Shown: positions 35,827-44,954, counted from the stretch's first letter. The stretch: DNA of 64,000 nt from Pseudarcicella hirudinis (GCF_900115665.1 NZ_FOXH01000010.1:62001-126000), one strand, 5' to 3'. Made by a program: numbers and translations. The notes: generated by a model from the letters alone, not told the origin.

Positions 35827-36813
35827 ATGGAATATCGTAAACTCGGAAAAACAGGCTTTAATATTTCAGCCATAAGTTTAGGAACCTGGCAGGTTGGTGG
35901 AAAATGGGGTGATGATTTTAGTCATGATAATGCTGATAAAATATTGAATAAAGCGGTCGATTCAGGGATAAATTTTATTGATACAGCGGATGTTTACGGA
36001 GGAGGAGAGAGTGAAAAGGCTGTTGGCCGGCTTGTCCGGAACCGATCTGAACGAATTTTTGTCGGTACCAAGTGTGGAAGACAACTAAATCCTCATATCA
36101 GCGAAGCTTATCAACCCAAAGTTTTGAGGGAATTTGTAGAAAAAAGTCTGAAAAATATGGGACTTGAAACGCTTGATCTGATTCAGTTACATTGTCCGCC
36201 GACAGATGTTTTTTACAGACCTGAAATCTTTGAAGAATTTGATATTCTGAAAAAAGAAGGGAAAATCCAACATTTAGGGGTGAGTGTTGAGAGAGTCGAA
36301 GAAGCTTTGAAAAGTATAGAATTTGATAATGTAACGACGATTCAGATTATTTTCAATATGTTCAGACAAAGACCTGCAGAATTGTTTTTTGAACAGGCTT
36401 TGAAAAAAGACATCGGCGTAATTATCAGAGTTCCGCTTGCCAGCGGGCTGTTAACCGGAAAATTCAGTAAATCTTCTGCTTTTACAGCGGGGGATCATCG
36501 TAGTTTTAACAGAAACGGAGAAGCGTTTGATAAAGGTGAAACATTTTCTGGCATAGATTATGAGGTTGGTTTGCAGGCGGTGGATTGCCTTAAAGAAGCT
36601 TTTCCGAAATACCGGAACCTTGCTCCGCTTGCACTCAAATGGATTCTGATGCACAAAGCGGTAAGTTGTATTATCCCGGGTGCTTCGGTGGAAGAGCAGG
36701 TAAAATCAAATCTTGATGTATTTAAGATTCCGGAATTATCAGAAAAGGAATTAAATGCAATACAGGAGATTTACGAATCTAAAATCAAACCTATGGTGCA
36801 TCAGTTGTGGTAA
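35827..36813 (+). CDS. Aldo/keto reductase
   Basis: This 328-residue TIM-barrel oxidoreductase uses NADPH to reduce aldehydes or ketones. The catalytic tetrad is present: Asp52 and Tyr57 in FIDTADVYGGGESE, Lys82 in VGTKCGR and His122 in LIQLHCPP. The cofactor end appears near IIPGASVEEQVKSNL. It belongs to the YghZ/AKR11-13-like general stress group rather than the sugar-specific ones. Start ATG at 35827 fits the family N-terminus MEYRKLGKTGFNISAISLGT. The substrate is unknown. Confidence 0.93.
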   Translation: MEYRKLGKTGFNISAISLGTWQVGGKWGDDFSHDNADKILNKAVDSGINFIDTADVYGGGESEKAVGRLVRNRSERIFVGTKCGRQLNPHISEAYQPKVLREFVEKSLKNMGLETLDLIQLHCPPTDVFYRPEIFEEFDILKKEGKIQHLGVSVERVEEALKSIEFDNVTTIQIIFNMFRQRPAELFFEQALKKDIGVIIRVPLASGLLTGKFSKSSAFTAGDHRSFNRNGEAFDKGETFSGIDYEVGLQAVDCLKEAFPKYRNLAPLALKWILMHKAVSCIIPGASVEEQVKSNLDVFKIPELSEKELNAIQEIYESKIKPMVHQLW

Positions 36814-36944
36814 TACAAATATTACATTACAGACAATAGAATTTAAAATGTGTAGTTATTATTCCGGCTCTGCATTATTATGAGTCAGCATGGAGGTTTT
36901 CCGGATCCGGATATAAAGCAATTTTTGTTTTATGCCAATCTCTC

Positions 36945-36952
36945 TATATTTG
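36945..36952 (+). promoter_or_regulatory. Minus-7 element of the response regulator gene
   Basis: TATATTTG fits TAnnTTTG and lies 31 bases before the start ATG. The nearest TTTTTG is 17 bases upstream, a shorter spacer than usual. Confidence 0.5.
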
Positions 36953-36982
36953 TGCAATTAGTTATTTAGTTCAAAACTCAAT

Positions 36983-37660
36983 ATGACAAAAATTCTCTTA
37001 GTAGAAGACGATGATAGCCTTGGTTTTGTAGTGAAGGATAATCTTGAACAGGAAGGTTATCAGATAGACTTGCAAACTGATGGTAAAAAAGGTCAGAATG
37101 CCTTTCAAACCAATCAATATGATATTTGTATTCTGGATGTAATGTTACCGGAAATGGATGGATTTACATTAGCTGAATACATAAGGCATTCAGGAAGTGA
37201 TGTACCAATCGTTTTTTTAACAGCTAAATCCCTGAAAGAAGATAGAATTAAAGGTCTGAAAATCGGAGGGGACGATTACCTTACCAAGCCTTTCAGTATT
37301 GAAGAACTTGTTCTGAGGATTGAAGCTATTCTGAAGAGAACCGGGAAGAAAACCGTGGCAAATTCTCATATTTTGCATGTCGGACAATACACATTTGACA
37401 GTAAAAATCTGAAATTGTCAATTAGCGGGGAGGAGCAGGATCTGACTCATCGGGAAGCTGATTTATTGTCTTTTCTGATTCAAAATAAGAATGAAACTAT
37501 TACCAGAGATAAAATTCTGATCGCCATCTGGGGAGATGATGATTATTTTAAAGGCCGGAGTCTGGATGTGTTTATTACCAGATTAAGAAAATACCTGGGG
37601 AAAGATCCGGCGATAAAACTCACCAATGTCCACGGAGTGGGTTTTAGATTAGATGTTTAA
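36983..37660 (+). CDS. OmpR/PhoB family response regulator
   Basis: This 225-residue DNA-binding regulator has a receiver domain (1-120) with the acidic pocket ILLVEDDDS, phosphoacceptor Asp52 in CILDVMLPEMDGF, the switch FLTAK and the lysine in YLTKPF. The C-terminal winged helix (about 130-225) has LTHREADLLSFLIQNKNETITRD and RSLDVFITRLRKYLG, then NVHGVGFRL. No histidine kinase gene is on either side, so it is an orphan here and its kinase lies elsewhere. It is a single-gene transcript with a strong terminator. Confidence 0.95.
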   Translation: MTKILLVEDDDSLGFVVKDNLEQEGYQIDLQTDGKKGQNAFQTNQYDICILDVMLPEMDGFTLAEYIRHSGSDVPIVFLTAKSLKEDRIKGLKIGGDDYLTKPFSIEELVLRIEAILKRTGKKTVANSHILHVGQYTFDSKNLKLSISGEEQDLTHREADLLSFLIQNKNETITRDKILIAIWGDDDYFKGRSLDVFITRLRKYLGKDPAIKLTNVHGVGFRLDV

Positions 37661-37700
37661 CGTAAAAGGATCAGCTGAAATTTCAGCTGATCCTTTTACG
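37661..37700. terminator. Bidirectional terminator, 40-bp perfect palindrome
   Basis: The two halves, 37661-37680 and 37681-37700, are exact reverse complements with no spacer. It begins at the base after the response regulator stop and is 35 bases from the stop of the convergent cargo gene. Confidence 0.88.
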
Positions 37701-37735
37701 TTAGTGCAATTCAATTATTGAGTTTTCTTTAAAAT

Positions 37736-40700
37736 TTACCAGGCAACTGTTACAGCCCCGCGTTTTGTCAGAACTCCTCTTTCCGGATAATATTCAGATT
37801 TATAATTGATAATCCAGGCAAAACTGTCTGGTTTTACAACTTCTCCTTTGTATCGTCCGTCCCAGCGGTCATCAGGCCGGGTTGAGGTAAACATTATTTC
37901 TCCCCATCTGTTAAAGATTTTAAGAGAGAAATCTTCCCTGGAAATATGAGCTGTAAAAATATCGAAATAGTTGTTTAGCCCATCTGCATTCGGAGTAAAG
38001 ATATTTGGAACAAGAATGCTTGGTTCACAGCGGTCGATAACATTTGTTTCAAATGTATTGGTACAGCCGTTGTTATTATCCTTAACCAGTAGGGTATAGA
38101 CCCTTGGCTGAATCACAGTTATTTTTGGTGTATTCTGACCACTTACCGGAGCAGGTGTCCAGAAGTATGAATAATAAGAAATCGGATTTCCGGCATCTAC
38201 AATTATCGGTAAATTATCAGGAACACATAAATAGTATTCTCCTCTCATAAAAATAACAGGAGCAGGTAAAAGCGTAATTTTAATTGTATCAGAAACTACG
38301 CAAAGTCCTTGAGAGGCTCTGATCCAGTAATCTCCTGAATGGTCAGGTAAAATTGACGGTCCTGATTGTCCGTTTGACCATGAATATTGTATTCCCGGAA
38401 TTGGTGATACTCCGATATATTCTTTTCCATTGTTACAAACAGAACGATCAGGCCCCAGGTTAACATTAGGTGCCGGTAGAATTGTAATTGTTTTCTGAGC
38501 ACTGCCTGTGCAGCCATTCAATGTCAGAGAATAGGTTAATACATCTGTTCCCACACTTGAAGGAGGAGTATATTTACCTGTTGGAGTGACATTGTTACCA
38601 GACCAGATTCCCCCTGCAGGAGAGGCACTCAATTGGACAGGAGTACCGTTGGCACAAATGCTGGACGGAAGACCAACATTTATTTTGGGCGTTGGATTGA
38701 AAACGATATTTACTTCGCTGAAACTCTGGCATCCCGGATTGACAGGATCGGTTACTGTTACAGAATAGATACCCGATTTGGTAACCGGAATACTTGTAAG
38801 ATTTTTATCTCCGGTACTCCAAAGTATGTTTCCTGTTGCCGGGATAGGCCCCAATACAAAAATCTGCCCCTCACACAAAGGAGATGGGGGAGGTAATAAT
38901 GTAACAGTTACTCTTGGTTTAACCCCGATTTTCAGATTATTTACAAAGTATTTACAACCTGCGGCATCACTTAATTCAAGTGAATATGATCCTTGTGATA
39001 AATTTCTTATTTCATAACCGGAGCCGATGGCAATTGTCGTTACCAAGCCAGATGAAATAGTTTGATCAGGCGGGCCGATTTTATTCAAGGTATAATTTAA
39101 TGGGATAAATTGACTTCCGGAACCTACTTCAAACCGGATAACACCATCGTTCAGCACATCACAGAAGGTATTGGTTGTCTGAGTAACAATATTTGGTTTT
39201 AATATATTGATAAGGTTCAGACTGATATTAACCAATGTATCACAGGAAAGCAGGCTTTGTATTTTAACCCGGTAATTTCCGGCGGCAATACCTGTAATTG
39301 AATTAGATGTCTGACCTCGTATTTCAATACCATCTTTATACCACACAAATGAATACTTATCTATCGGGATAAAATTATCAAGTGTAATGGCACCGTCATT
39401 GGCATTACAGCTGGTAGGTTCTTTTTTGGTGGTTGAAAAATTCGACAAAGGCCTTGTTCCTACATTAACAGAATCCGAAACTTCACATCCTGTGGCATTA
39501 TTTTTTACCGAGACAACATACAGGCCTGGTTTACTGACAACTACTGTAGGTGTAGTAGCTCCGGTAGCCCCTGAAAGCCATCTGTAAGAAAGGTTAGGGT
39601 CATTAATCCCGCCACTTCTGGCGTCAAGTGTAAAGCTGTTCCCTTTACAAATTGTAGTATCTTTAGCAATATCTAAAGGTTCTTTGGCATTAAGTTTCAC
39701 TACGACCTCATCCTCTGTGGTACAACCACCTTTTCCGAGAATAAAGACGTTATATTTACCTGACTTTTTGGCCATGATAGATGCGGTAGTATCTGGCAGA
39801 AAATTGCTATCCAATGTCCAGCGGTATTGGGAATTCGGAGCAAGATTTTTAGAATCAAGCCGTACTTCAAAGGCACATAGATTAATATCTGGCCCTAAAT
39901 TAGCATTGGGTTGCGGGTAAATGGTAAAAGGCTGTGCCGGTAATGTGGTATCCTGTTTACAGGAATTAGACATAGTTACCGTAACATAATAGCTCCCGGG
40001 AGTATTAAATAGATAATTTACTTCCATTTTATTAGTTCCCGTAATTGAACCTACTTTATCGGCCGGGTTGGGTTTCCCATCCTTCGGAAGAACCCCTCTG
40101 TAAAAATTCCAGTCTGTTTGGGTGTTCTTTATCGGATCGCAAAGATTACTTGTCTGAAATTTACTTGGTTTGCCAAAACAGGTATCTCCTCCGGTAATAC
40201 CGACTCCCTGGTTATCTTGTTTTGTGAAGATGACAGGCTGCGTAGGAAGTCCGAGCTGACTCACCCTTCCATTAAGATCAAGACCATCAATTTTGTATTT
40301 TATGGAGTCTTTTGCAGCAACAGCCGGAAGTAACTTGTTCGGCTCTCCGATTACCGCTAACTTGGTACTTCCCTGAATGGCCATATAGATTTTACCACCA
40401 TTAGGGTCAATCTGAACCGAGCCAAAATATTGATTGGTTTTAGAACTTAATGAGTCAATGGTTTTTCCCGACTTTAGAATATCCGGAGCATTGTTTTTTG
40501 AAATATCAAACTGTAAGAGTTTGGAATACTGTTCCGGACTTGCCAGGGAATCCGCTTTGAGTGTAACGTATAGTTTGGTATTATCAGGTGAAAACTCTAC
40601 GCCATAGGCACTTGGAGGTGCGGGGCCAAGGTCAACGGTTACCGGATTTTTAATATCTCCTGTTTGTATGTCAAAATCATAAAGTTCAACGCGGTTTTTA

Positions 40701-42046
40701 GGAGGTCCCGGAATAATAACAGCAATTTTTTTCCCGTCTGCCGATACTTTTGTATAACCCTTCCCTTTTTGAAGAGAGTCAATCGGACTGCCGACAGAAA
40801 TGGATTTTTCCTGAGAAATACCGTTTTTTGTAACCCTGTAGAGTCTGAAAGTATTATTTCCATAGTCATGCGAAATAATCCAGTAAGTTGAATCCGTAGT
40901 ATTGCCGGCTGTAATTAAATGCTCAGTGGTTGGTTCATAGCTGAGCGGAACATTTGATTTGACAACTGCCCCTTTACCTCCGTTTCTTCGGATGTCTATA
41001 AGGCTGTAGCTAAGTTGTTTTGTACCGTTTGTTTCAGTGGTTGTAAAAACATAGTATAAAGATTGACATCCCCGGCAACTTGGCTGCGGAACAATTACTG
41101 ATGATTGTGAGGAATTCGGACTACCCCCAAGCGTATCGGCTTTAGTATTCAGAAAGGGGAGAAGGTTGCCGTCTTTATCATAAATGTTTCTACCGTTCGT
41201 GTAAAACAAAAGATTTCCTTTTGCATCTGTAATACCCGAAACCCCTTCTTTACTATTAATTTTACCTTTATCGTCAGAGCTGGGTTCAGAACCACCTGAT
41301 CCTGTTCCACCAGTACCTCCTGTTCCGGTACCTCCTCCTGTGCTACCGGCACCACCTCCCCCAGCCGGGAATTTAACCCCGGCACCGTTACCAAAATACC
41401 AGTAATTGGAAGCATCTTCCTGTTTAGGAGGCTCTACACAGATCTTAACATTCAGTTTTGCTTCGGAAGAACAGGACGTTACGGAATCTATAACTTCTAC
41501 AGAATAGCAACCTTCCTTATCAACGGTCAGTGTCTGAAGGGTATCTCCCTTAGGATACCACAAATATTTCAAGGTTGTCCGGTCTTTTGGGACATGCCTA
41601 TAAGGATCTAAGGTAATAGACTGTCCTTTGCATATTACAGTATCTTGCTGAGTTGGCTGATTACCAAGATAGAAGCCCTGAGGCGGCTGACCGATTGTAA
41701 TTGTTTGCGATACTGTCTGAGTACTTCCATCGGCCAATGTTCTGGTCAGCGTAACTGTTTTATTTCCGGGAGTAGTATATAAATGGGCAGTATTTTTTGA
41801 GGTGGAAGTTTTTTTATTCGGGTCTGAGGAAGAATCGCCGAAATCCCATTTCCAGGCGACAGCTTTTTTTACAGTATCCTGAAAAACTGTTGCAGCAGTA
41901 GTATCAGAACAGGTTGATAAACAGTATTTCCTCGAATAAAATCCGTTTGGAGTCTGAGCATAGCTAAAACTTGTGGTCAGGATTAAGCCAACCAAAATTA
42001 AGAATGATAAAAAAAAAGATTTCTTTATATATCCAATCTTCAACAT
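37736..42046 (-). CDS. Type IX secretion cargo with PKD domains and gliding-type (type B) C-terminal domain
   Basis: This 1436-residue surface or secreted protein has a signal peptide (about 1-31). A PKD-like domain follows (about 45-120, KWDFGDSSS). A Gly/Thr-rich linker lies near residue 225-255. The middle (about 265-610) has propeller-like strands (KGKINSKEGVSGITDAKGN, YVFTTTETNGTKQL). A second PKD region (about 620-725) and several Ig-like repeats with QYRWTLDS-type sequence come next. The last about 90 residues carry VPNIFTPNADGLNNYFDIF and LKIFNRWGEIMF, then DRWDGRYKGEVV, the hallmark of the gliding-motility-associated C-terminal sorting domain. It is divergent from the porP/sprF-like gene, its probable secretion partner. 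The biological role, such as adhesion, is inferred. Confidence 0.92.
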   Translation of the reverse strand: MLKIGYIKKSFFLSFLILVGLILTTSFSYAQTPNGFYSRKYCLSTCSDTTAATVFQDTVKKAVAWKWDFGDSSSDPNKKTSTSKNTAHLYTTPGNKTVTLTRTLADGSTQTVSQTITIGQPPQGFYLGNQPTQQDTVICKGQSITLDPYRHVPKDRTTLKYLWYPKGDTLQTLTVDKEGCYSVEVIDSVTSCSSEAKLNVKICVEPPKQEDASNYWYFGNGAGVKFPAGGGGAGSTGGGTGTGGTGGTGSGGSEPSSDDKGKINSKEGVSGITDAKGNLLFYTNGRNIYDKDGNLLPFLNTKADTLGGSPNSSQSSVIVPQPSCRGCQSLYYVFTTTETNGTKQLSYSLIDIRRNGGKGAVVKSNVPLSYEPTTEHLITAGNTTDSTYWIISHDYGNNTFRLYRVTKNGISQEKSISVGSPIDSLQKGKGYTKVSADGKKIAVIIPGPPKNRVELYDFDIQTGDIKNPVTVDLGPAPPSAYGVEFSPDNTKLYVTLKADSLASPEQYSKLLQFDISKNNAPDILKSGKTIDSLSSKTNQYFGSVQIDPNGGKIYMAIQGSTKLAVIGEPNKLLPAVAAKDSIKYKIDGLDLNGRVSQLGLPTQPVIFTKQDNQGVGITGGDTCFGKPSKFQTSNLCDPIKNTQTDWNFYRGVLPKDGKPNPADKVGSITGTNKMEVNYLFNTPGSYYVTVTMSNSCKQDTTLPAQPFTIYPQPNANLGPDINLCAFEVRLDSKNLAPNSQYRWTLDSNFLPDTTASIMAKKSGKYNVFILGKGGCTTEDEVVVKLNAKEPLDIAKDTTICKGNSFTLDARSGGINDPNLSYRWLSGATGATTPTVVVSKPGLYVVSVKNNATGCEVSDSVNVGTRPLSNFSTTKKEPTSCNANDGAITLDNFIPIDKYSFVWYKDGIEIRGQTSNSITGIAAGNYRVKIQSLLSCDTLVNISLNLINILKPNIVTQTTNTFCDVLNDGVIRFEVGSGSQFIPLNYTLNKIGPPDQTISSGLVTTIAIGSGYEIRNLSQGSYSLELSDAAGCKYFVNNLKIGVKPRVTVTLLPPPSPLCEGQIFVLGPIPATGNILWSTGDKNLTSIPVTKSGIYSVTVTDPVNPGCQSFSEVNIVFNPTPKINVGLPSSICANGTPVQLSASPAGGIWSGNNVTPTGKYTPPSSVGTDVLTYSLTLNGCTGSAQKTITILPAPNVNLGPDRSVCNNGKEYIGVSPIPGIQYSWSNGQSGPSILPDHSGDYWIRASQGLCVVSDTIKITLLPAPVIFMRGEYYLCVPDNLPIIVDAGNPISYYSYFWTPAPVSGQNTPKITVIQPRVYTLLVKDNNNGCTNTFETNVIDRCEPSILVPNIFTPNADGLNNYFDIFTAHISREDFSLKIFNRWGEIMFTSTRPDDRWDGRYKGEVVKPDSFAWIINYKSEYYPERGVLTKRGAVTVAW

Positions 42047-42503
42047 TTCTACGTTAACTTTCTACATTGTTTATCATACGAAAAGAACAATTGCCTAATG
42101 GCATCAAATTTGCTGAATTAGTCTTAGAACATGCAAATTTATTTGCTTAAATCGTCGGATACAGCTTTTTTAGAACGAAAAGATAATCTAAAAATTATAT
42201 GATTCACGAATTTGTGCAGTAATAAAATAACGGTCTCAGAAATCATACGGATTAAAATTCAGTTGTAAGTTTTTTGAGATTGAATATCCTTTTCGGTGTT
42301 TCCAAATGTATTTTTAATAACTATAAATGGTGATTTTGGTTTCAAAGTTAGAGACAAATTCTGAAGTGCAATCAGCAGTCAGATAATGTCTTTCTCCAGT
42401 TTGAATATAATGATATTAATTACCGATGTCAATATTAGATGAGTAGATACTCTGTAATTTGGCATTATGAAAAAATTAAACGTCTTTTTTAGACCTCAAT
42501 TTA
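42047..42503. other. Intergenic region between the type IX cargo and its PorP/SprF partner
   Basis: This 457-bp AT-rich gap must hold both divergent promoters. A TAATTTGG at 42451-42458 is one base off the minus-7 consensus for the rightward gene. I see no RNA gene, no strong hairpin and no further ORF of interest. Confidence 0.4.
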
Positions 42504-43562
42504 ATGTTGAAGAAAGTTTATCTTACGATACTGGGCTTAATTACATGCGTATGCTCTCTGAAGGCGCAGGATCCGCAATACTCTCAATTCTATGCTGCGC
42601 CCCTTTATATTAGTCCTGCCTTTGCCGGATCAGCGTTTGCACCCAGGCTTACTTTCAACTACAGAAACCAATGGCCTTCTCTGAATGCCAATTTTATTAC
42701 GACCTCTTTTGGGGCAGATATGTATTTTGATAAGATAAATAGCGGAGTAGGGCTATTAGTAACATCAGATCAGCAATTTACAAATCTGAAAACAACAGAT
42801 TTGGGTTTACAATATGCCTATCATCTGAAAGTAAATGAACAGGTTTCCATGTCGCTTGGTGTTCAGGGGTCCTATGTGTCGAGAAGTATTAATTTTAAGG
42901 ATTATATTTTCGGAGACCAGATCCAGAATTATTTATCAACCGGAAGGTTTCCTCCTTCTGCAGATCCGATTTTAGCTGGTGGAAATGTGGCTCCTCAACT
43001 GAATTATATGGATTTTTCTACCGGAGCATTGGTTTATACTGATCAGTTTTGGGGCGGGATAACTGTAAATCATATCAACAGACCCAATCAGTCGTTCGGA
43101 ACCAGTGAGGCCCGTTTGCCAATGAAATACAGCGTAATCGCCGGTTACAGAATACCTTTGGCTGATTATGTGATCGGGAATAATTTAGGTGATGCGATAG
43201 AGAAAGAGAAAAGTCTGACTCCTGTGATTAATTATAAACGACAGGGAGAATCAGATCAATTGGATGTAGGAATGTATCTGACATATTCACCGCTTGTAGT
43301 TGGCTTATGGTACAGGGGAATTCCTTTGAAAAAATATACCAAAGATGGGGCATCAATCCCAAGTCATGATGCACTGGTAGGTTTGATTGGTTATCGTCAG
43401 GACAATTTTTCTATAGGTTACAGCTATGATGCAACAATTTCAACATTGAGCGGAACAGGCGGATCGCATGAGATTTCCATTTCTTATATTTTTAATGATT
43501 TGTTTGATCTTAAACCAGCTCCGAGAAGAAATAAAAAAGAACTTTCCTGTCCTAAATTCTGA
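42504..43562 (+). CDS. PorP/SprF family type IX secretion outer-membrane protein
   Basis: This 352-residue protein has a signal peptide (about 1-21, ending LKAQ) and the family opening DPQYSQFYAAPLYISPAFAG. The remainder alternates aromatic beta strands (FNYRNQWPSL, GVGLLVTSDQQ, DLGLQYAYHLKV, LNYMDFSTGALVYTDQFWGGI), a barrel pattern. PorP/SprF-like proteins act with the type IX machinery, and SprF is needed for secretion of cargo with type B domains. Pairing with the divergent cargo gene is therefore likely. The start ATG at 42504 is preceded by 457 bp shared with the cargo gene. Confidence 0.92.
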   Translation: MLKKVYLTILGLITCVCSLKAQDPQYSQFYAAPLYISPAFAGSAFAPRLTFNYRNQWPSLNANFITTSFGADMYFDKINSGVGLLVTSDQQFTNLKTTDLGLQYAYHLKVNEQVSMSLGVQGSYVSRSINFKDYIFGDQIQNYLSTGRFPPSADPILAGGNVAPQLNYMDFSTGALVYTDQFWGGITVNHINRPNQSFGTSEARLPMKYSVIAGYRIPLADYVIGNNLGDAIEKEKSLTPVINYKRQGESDQLDVGMYLTYSPLVVGLWYRGIPLKKYTKDGASIPSHDALVGLIGYRQDNFSIGYSYDATISTLSGTGGSHEISISYIFNDLFDLKPAPRRNKKELSCPKF

Positions 43563-43585
43563 AAAACGAATTTGATTTGGGAAAT

Positions 43586-43621
43586 AAAAAAGGCGATATT
43601 TTACAAAATATCGCCTTTTTT
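43586..43621. terminator. Bidirectional terminator between porP/sprF-like and lrp genes
   Basis: Arms starting AAAAAGGCGATATTTT (43587-43602) pair with 43605-43620 around a very short loop. A-run and T-run on the two sides serve both convergent genes. Confidence 0.88.
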
Positions 43622-43648
43622 ATGGCTGATTCATTTAAGCGTCAACGA

Positions 43649-44119
43649 TCAAGGTATAGGTAAGACCTTACTTTCTTTGAAAGTAGATAAAATCACCATT
43701 GTCTGGGTTCCTGCAACCTCTTCAATTTCATTGATTTTTTCCAACATCAGTTTCTGGTAAGAAGAAATATCTTTTGCAATGATTTTAAGTAAAAAATCAC
43801 CGGAACCTGTTACGTGATGGCATTCAATGACTTCAGGAATCGTATTGATTTGTGATACAAATGATTCCGTAACTTGTTTTTTATGTCCGGTCAGCGAAAC
43901 GGTTACAAAAGTGGTAACTCCTAATCCTACTTTATCTCGGTTTAGTTGTGCGTGATAACTTTGAATTATGCCAGAGGTTTCAAGTTTTTTAACTCTTTCA
44001 AGAGTCGGTGCAGGAGATAATCCGATCTCTTTAGACAATTGAGCATTGGTGATTTTTGCATTTTGTTGCAAAATTTCCAACACTTTATGGTCAATCTGGT
44101 CCAATTTGTTGATACTCAT
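43649..44119 (-). CDS. Lrp/AsnC family transcriptional regulator
   Basis: This 156-residue regulator has an N-terminal helix-turn-helix (about 5-60: LDQIDHKVLEILQQNAKITN, then LSKEIGLSPAPTLERVKKLE) and a C-terminal RAM domain (about 70-150: TTFVTVSLTG, IPEVIECHHVTGSGDFLLKI) that binds amino acids and oligomerises. It is of the global Lrp type found in many Bacteroidota. It stands alone, so its targets cannot be read from the neighbours. Confidence 0.93.
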   Translation of the reverse strand: MSINKLDQIDHKVLEILQQNAKITNAQLSKEIGLSPAPTLERVKKLETSGIIQSYHAQLNRDKVGLGVTTFVTVSLTGHKKQVTESFVSQINTIPEVIECHHVTGSGDFLLKIIAKDISSYQKLMLEKINEIEEVAGTQTMVILSTFKESKVLPIP

Positions 44120-44295
44120 TTTATTTGGTATTTTGATTGAAATACAAAGCTACATACTTTCTTCCTTTTTTCTAAAAAATATTGCTAATATACTGATTAG
44201 TAAAATATTATTTTTATTAATCGGTAATTTAATCGTAAAAAAGCTATAAAATTTTGGAATTACCAGAATAGAATGCTTTTTCTTAAAACGAAATA

Positions 44296-44409
44296 TTATT
44301 CTGCCTTACAGACTAACTTTTGCTTTTTTTGTTCAGATACCAAATCTTTTGTTTTCTTCCTTTTTAAAAAATGAGCTAAAATACCTAAAATCATTGCAGG
44401 AAAGTGCAT
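44296..44409 (-). pseudogene. Possible remnant or small membrane protein ORF
   Basis: The ORF encodes 37 residues starting MHFPAMILGILAHFLKRKK and ending at a TAA. Reading the same frame upstream gives LSGKGLRF directly before the Met, then a TGA, then further coding-like sequence. This pattern fits a gene broken by a nonsense mutation, or simply a short ORF. I do not recognise the family. It has no obvious ribosome-binding site. Confidence is low. Confidence 0.25.
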
Positions 44410-44532
44410 GAATCTGAGTCCTTTTCCTGATAATCAGCATAAGTGGAATCCTGTTGTCCTGCTGATTTTTTCGTTATTATTGATAAAATCTGAAGAAAGC
44501 AGCAATGAACATTATTTATTTGATGGCGAACA

Positions 44533-44544
44533 AAACGGATAAAA
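44533..44544. promoter_or_regulatory. Isolated copy of the AraC-type motif AAACGGATAAAA
   Basis: This 12-mer is identical to that at 48451-48462 and differs by one base from 48430-48441. In the minus-strand sense it lies 124 bases before the small ORF at 44409, in the same orientation as the copies before the TonB receptor gene. No second copy at 21-bp spacing is present. Confidence 0.4.
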
Positions 44545-44674
44545 TGGACTGCCAAATAACATTTTTTAAATTTTTTTCAAAAAAATACAAAAGCTCAAAA
44601 AACTGAGAATCAATTATTTTGCCTGATAGGAAGGCCTTCAGGAAGTGATTTTGGGAATTTTTTTTACGGGCATA

Positions 44675-44706
44675 TTTGCAAAAGTGAATGAAACCACCTA
44701 ATTTTG
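44675..44706 (+). promoter_or_regulatory. Promoter of tRNA-Gly
   Basis: TTTG at 44675-44678, a 20-base spacer and TAATTTTG at 44699-44706 form the same promoter as that of tRNA-Asn. Confidence 0.8.
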
Positions 44707-44722
44707 CACTCACAATCAACAA

Positions 44723-44795
44723 GCGAAAATAGCTCAGCTGGTAGAGCGCAACCTTGCCAAGGTTGAGGTCGCGGGTTCGAACCCCGTTTTTCGCT
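44723..44795 (+). tRNA. tRNA-Gly (GCC)
   Basis: The acceptor stem GCGAAAA pairs with TTTTCGC. The D arm is AGCTCAGCTGGTAGAGC, the anticodon loop is TTGCCAA with anticodon GCC, and the T arm GCGGG/CCCGT encloses TTCGAAC. The discriminator is T. The CCA end is not encoded. Confidence 0.95.
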
Positions 44796-44803
44796 CAGCT
44801 TAT

Positions 44804-44825
44804 AAGCACCGATTTGGTGCTTTTT
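44804..44825 (+). terminator. Terminator-like hairpin after tRNA-Gly
   Basis: AAGCACC (44804-44810) pairs with GGTGCTT (44816-44822) around a 5-base loop and is followed by TTT. Tgt and tRNA-Leu read-through may still occur, because the stem is only 7 bp. Confidence 0.6.
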
Positions 44826-44860
44826 AAGTTTAGTAGGCCAAAGGGAAGTCTTTTGCTGAA

Positions 44861-44949
44861 GCCGAAGTGGTGGAACTGGTAGACACGCAGGACTTAAAAT
44901 CCTGTGAGCCGAAACGCTCGTATGGGTTCGATTCCCATCTTCGGTACCA
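44861..44949 (+). tRNA. tRNA-Leu (TAA)
   Basis: This is a class II tRNA with a long variable arm. The acceptor GCCGAAG pairs with CTTCGGT (terminal G-T pair). The D arm holds TGGTAGAC. The anticodon arm CAGGA/TCCTG encloses CTTAAAA with anticodon TAA. The variable arm is GTGAGCCGAAACGCTC and the T loop TTCGATT. Unlike the other tRNAs here, the CCA end is encoded (44947-44949). Confidence 0.95.
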
Positions 44950-44954
44950 TCGCT

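Larger units (their letters stand above)
44120..44674. other. Gene-poor region with a broken small ORF and an AraC-type motif
   Basis: No full gene is found in this stretch. On the minus strand a 37-codon ORF at 44296-44409 looks protein-like (a hydrophobic segment, then a basic tail). The same frame continues upstream of it for about 30 codons past a TGA. At 44533-44544 lies AAACGGATAAAA, the same 12-mer found twice before the AraC gene near 48450. It may be the remains of a gene controlled by that regulator. Confidence 0.45.

Noticed and set aside
38586-39920. Several plus-strand ORFs opposite the type IX cargo gene
   Set aside because: They are shadows of the repetitive, Thr/Gly/Pro-rich coding sequence and show no independent start or family pattern.
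44296-44500. TGA in the small ORF read as selenocysteine
   Set aside because: No selenocysteine insertion element or selenoprotein family is recognised; a nonsense mutation or chance ORF is simpler.
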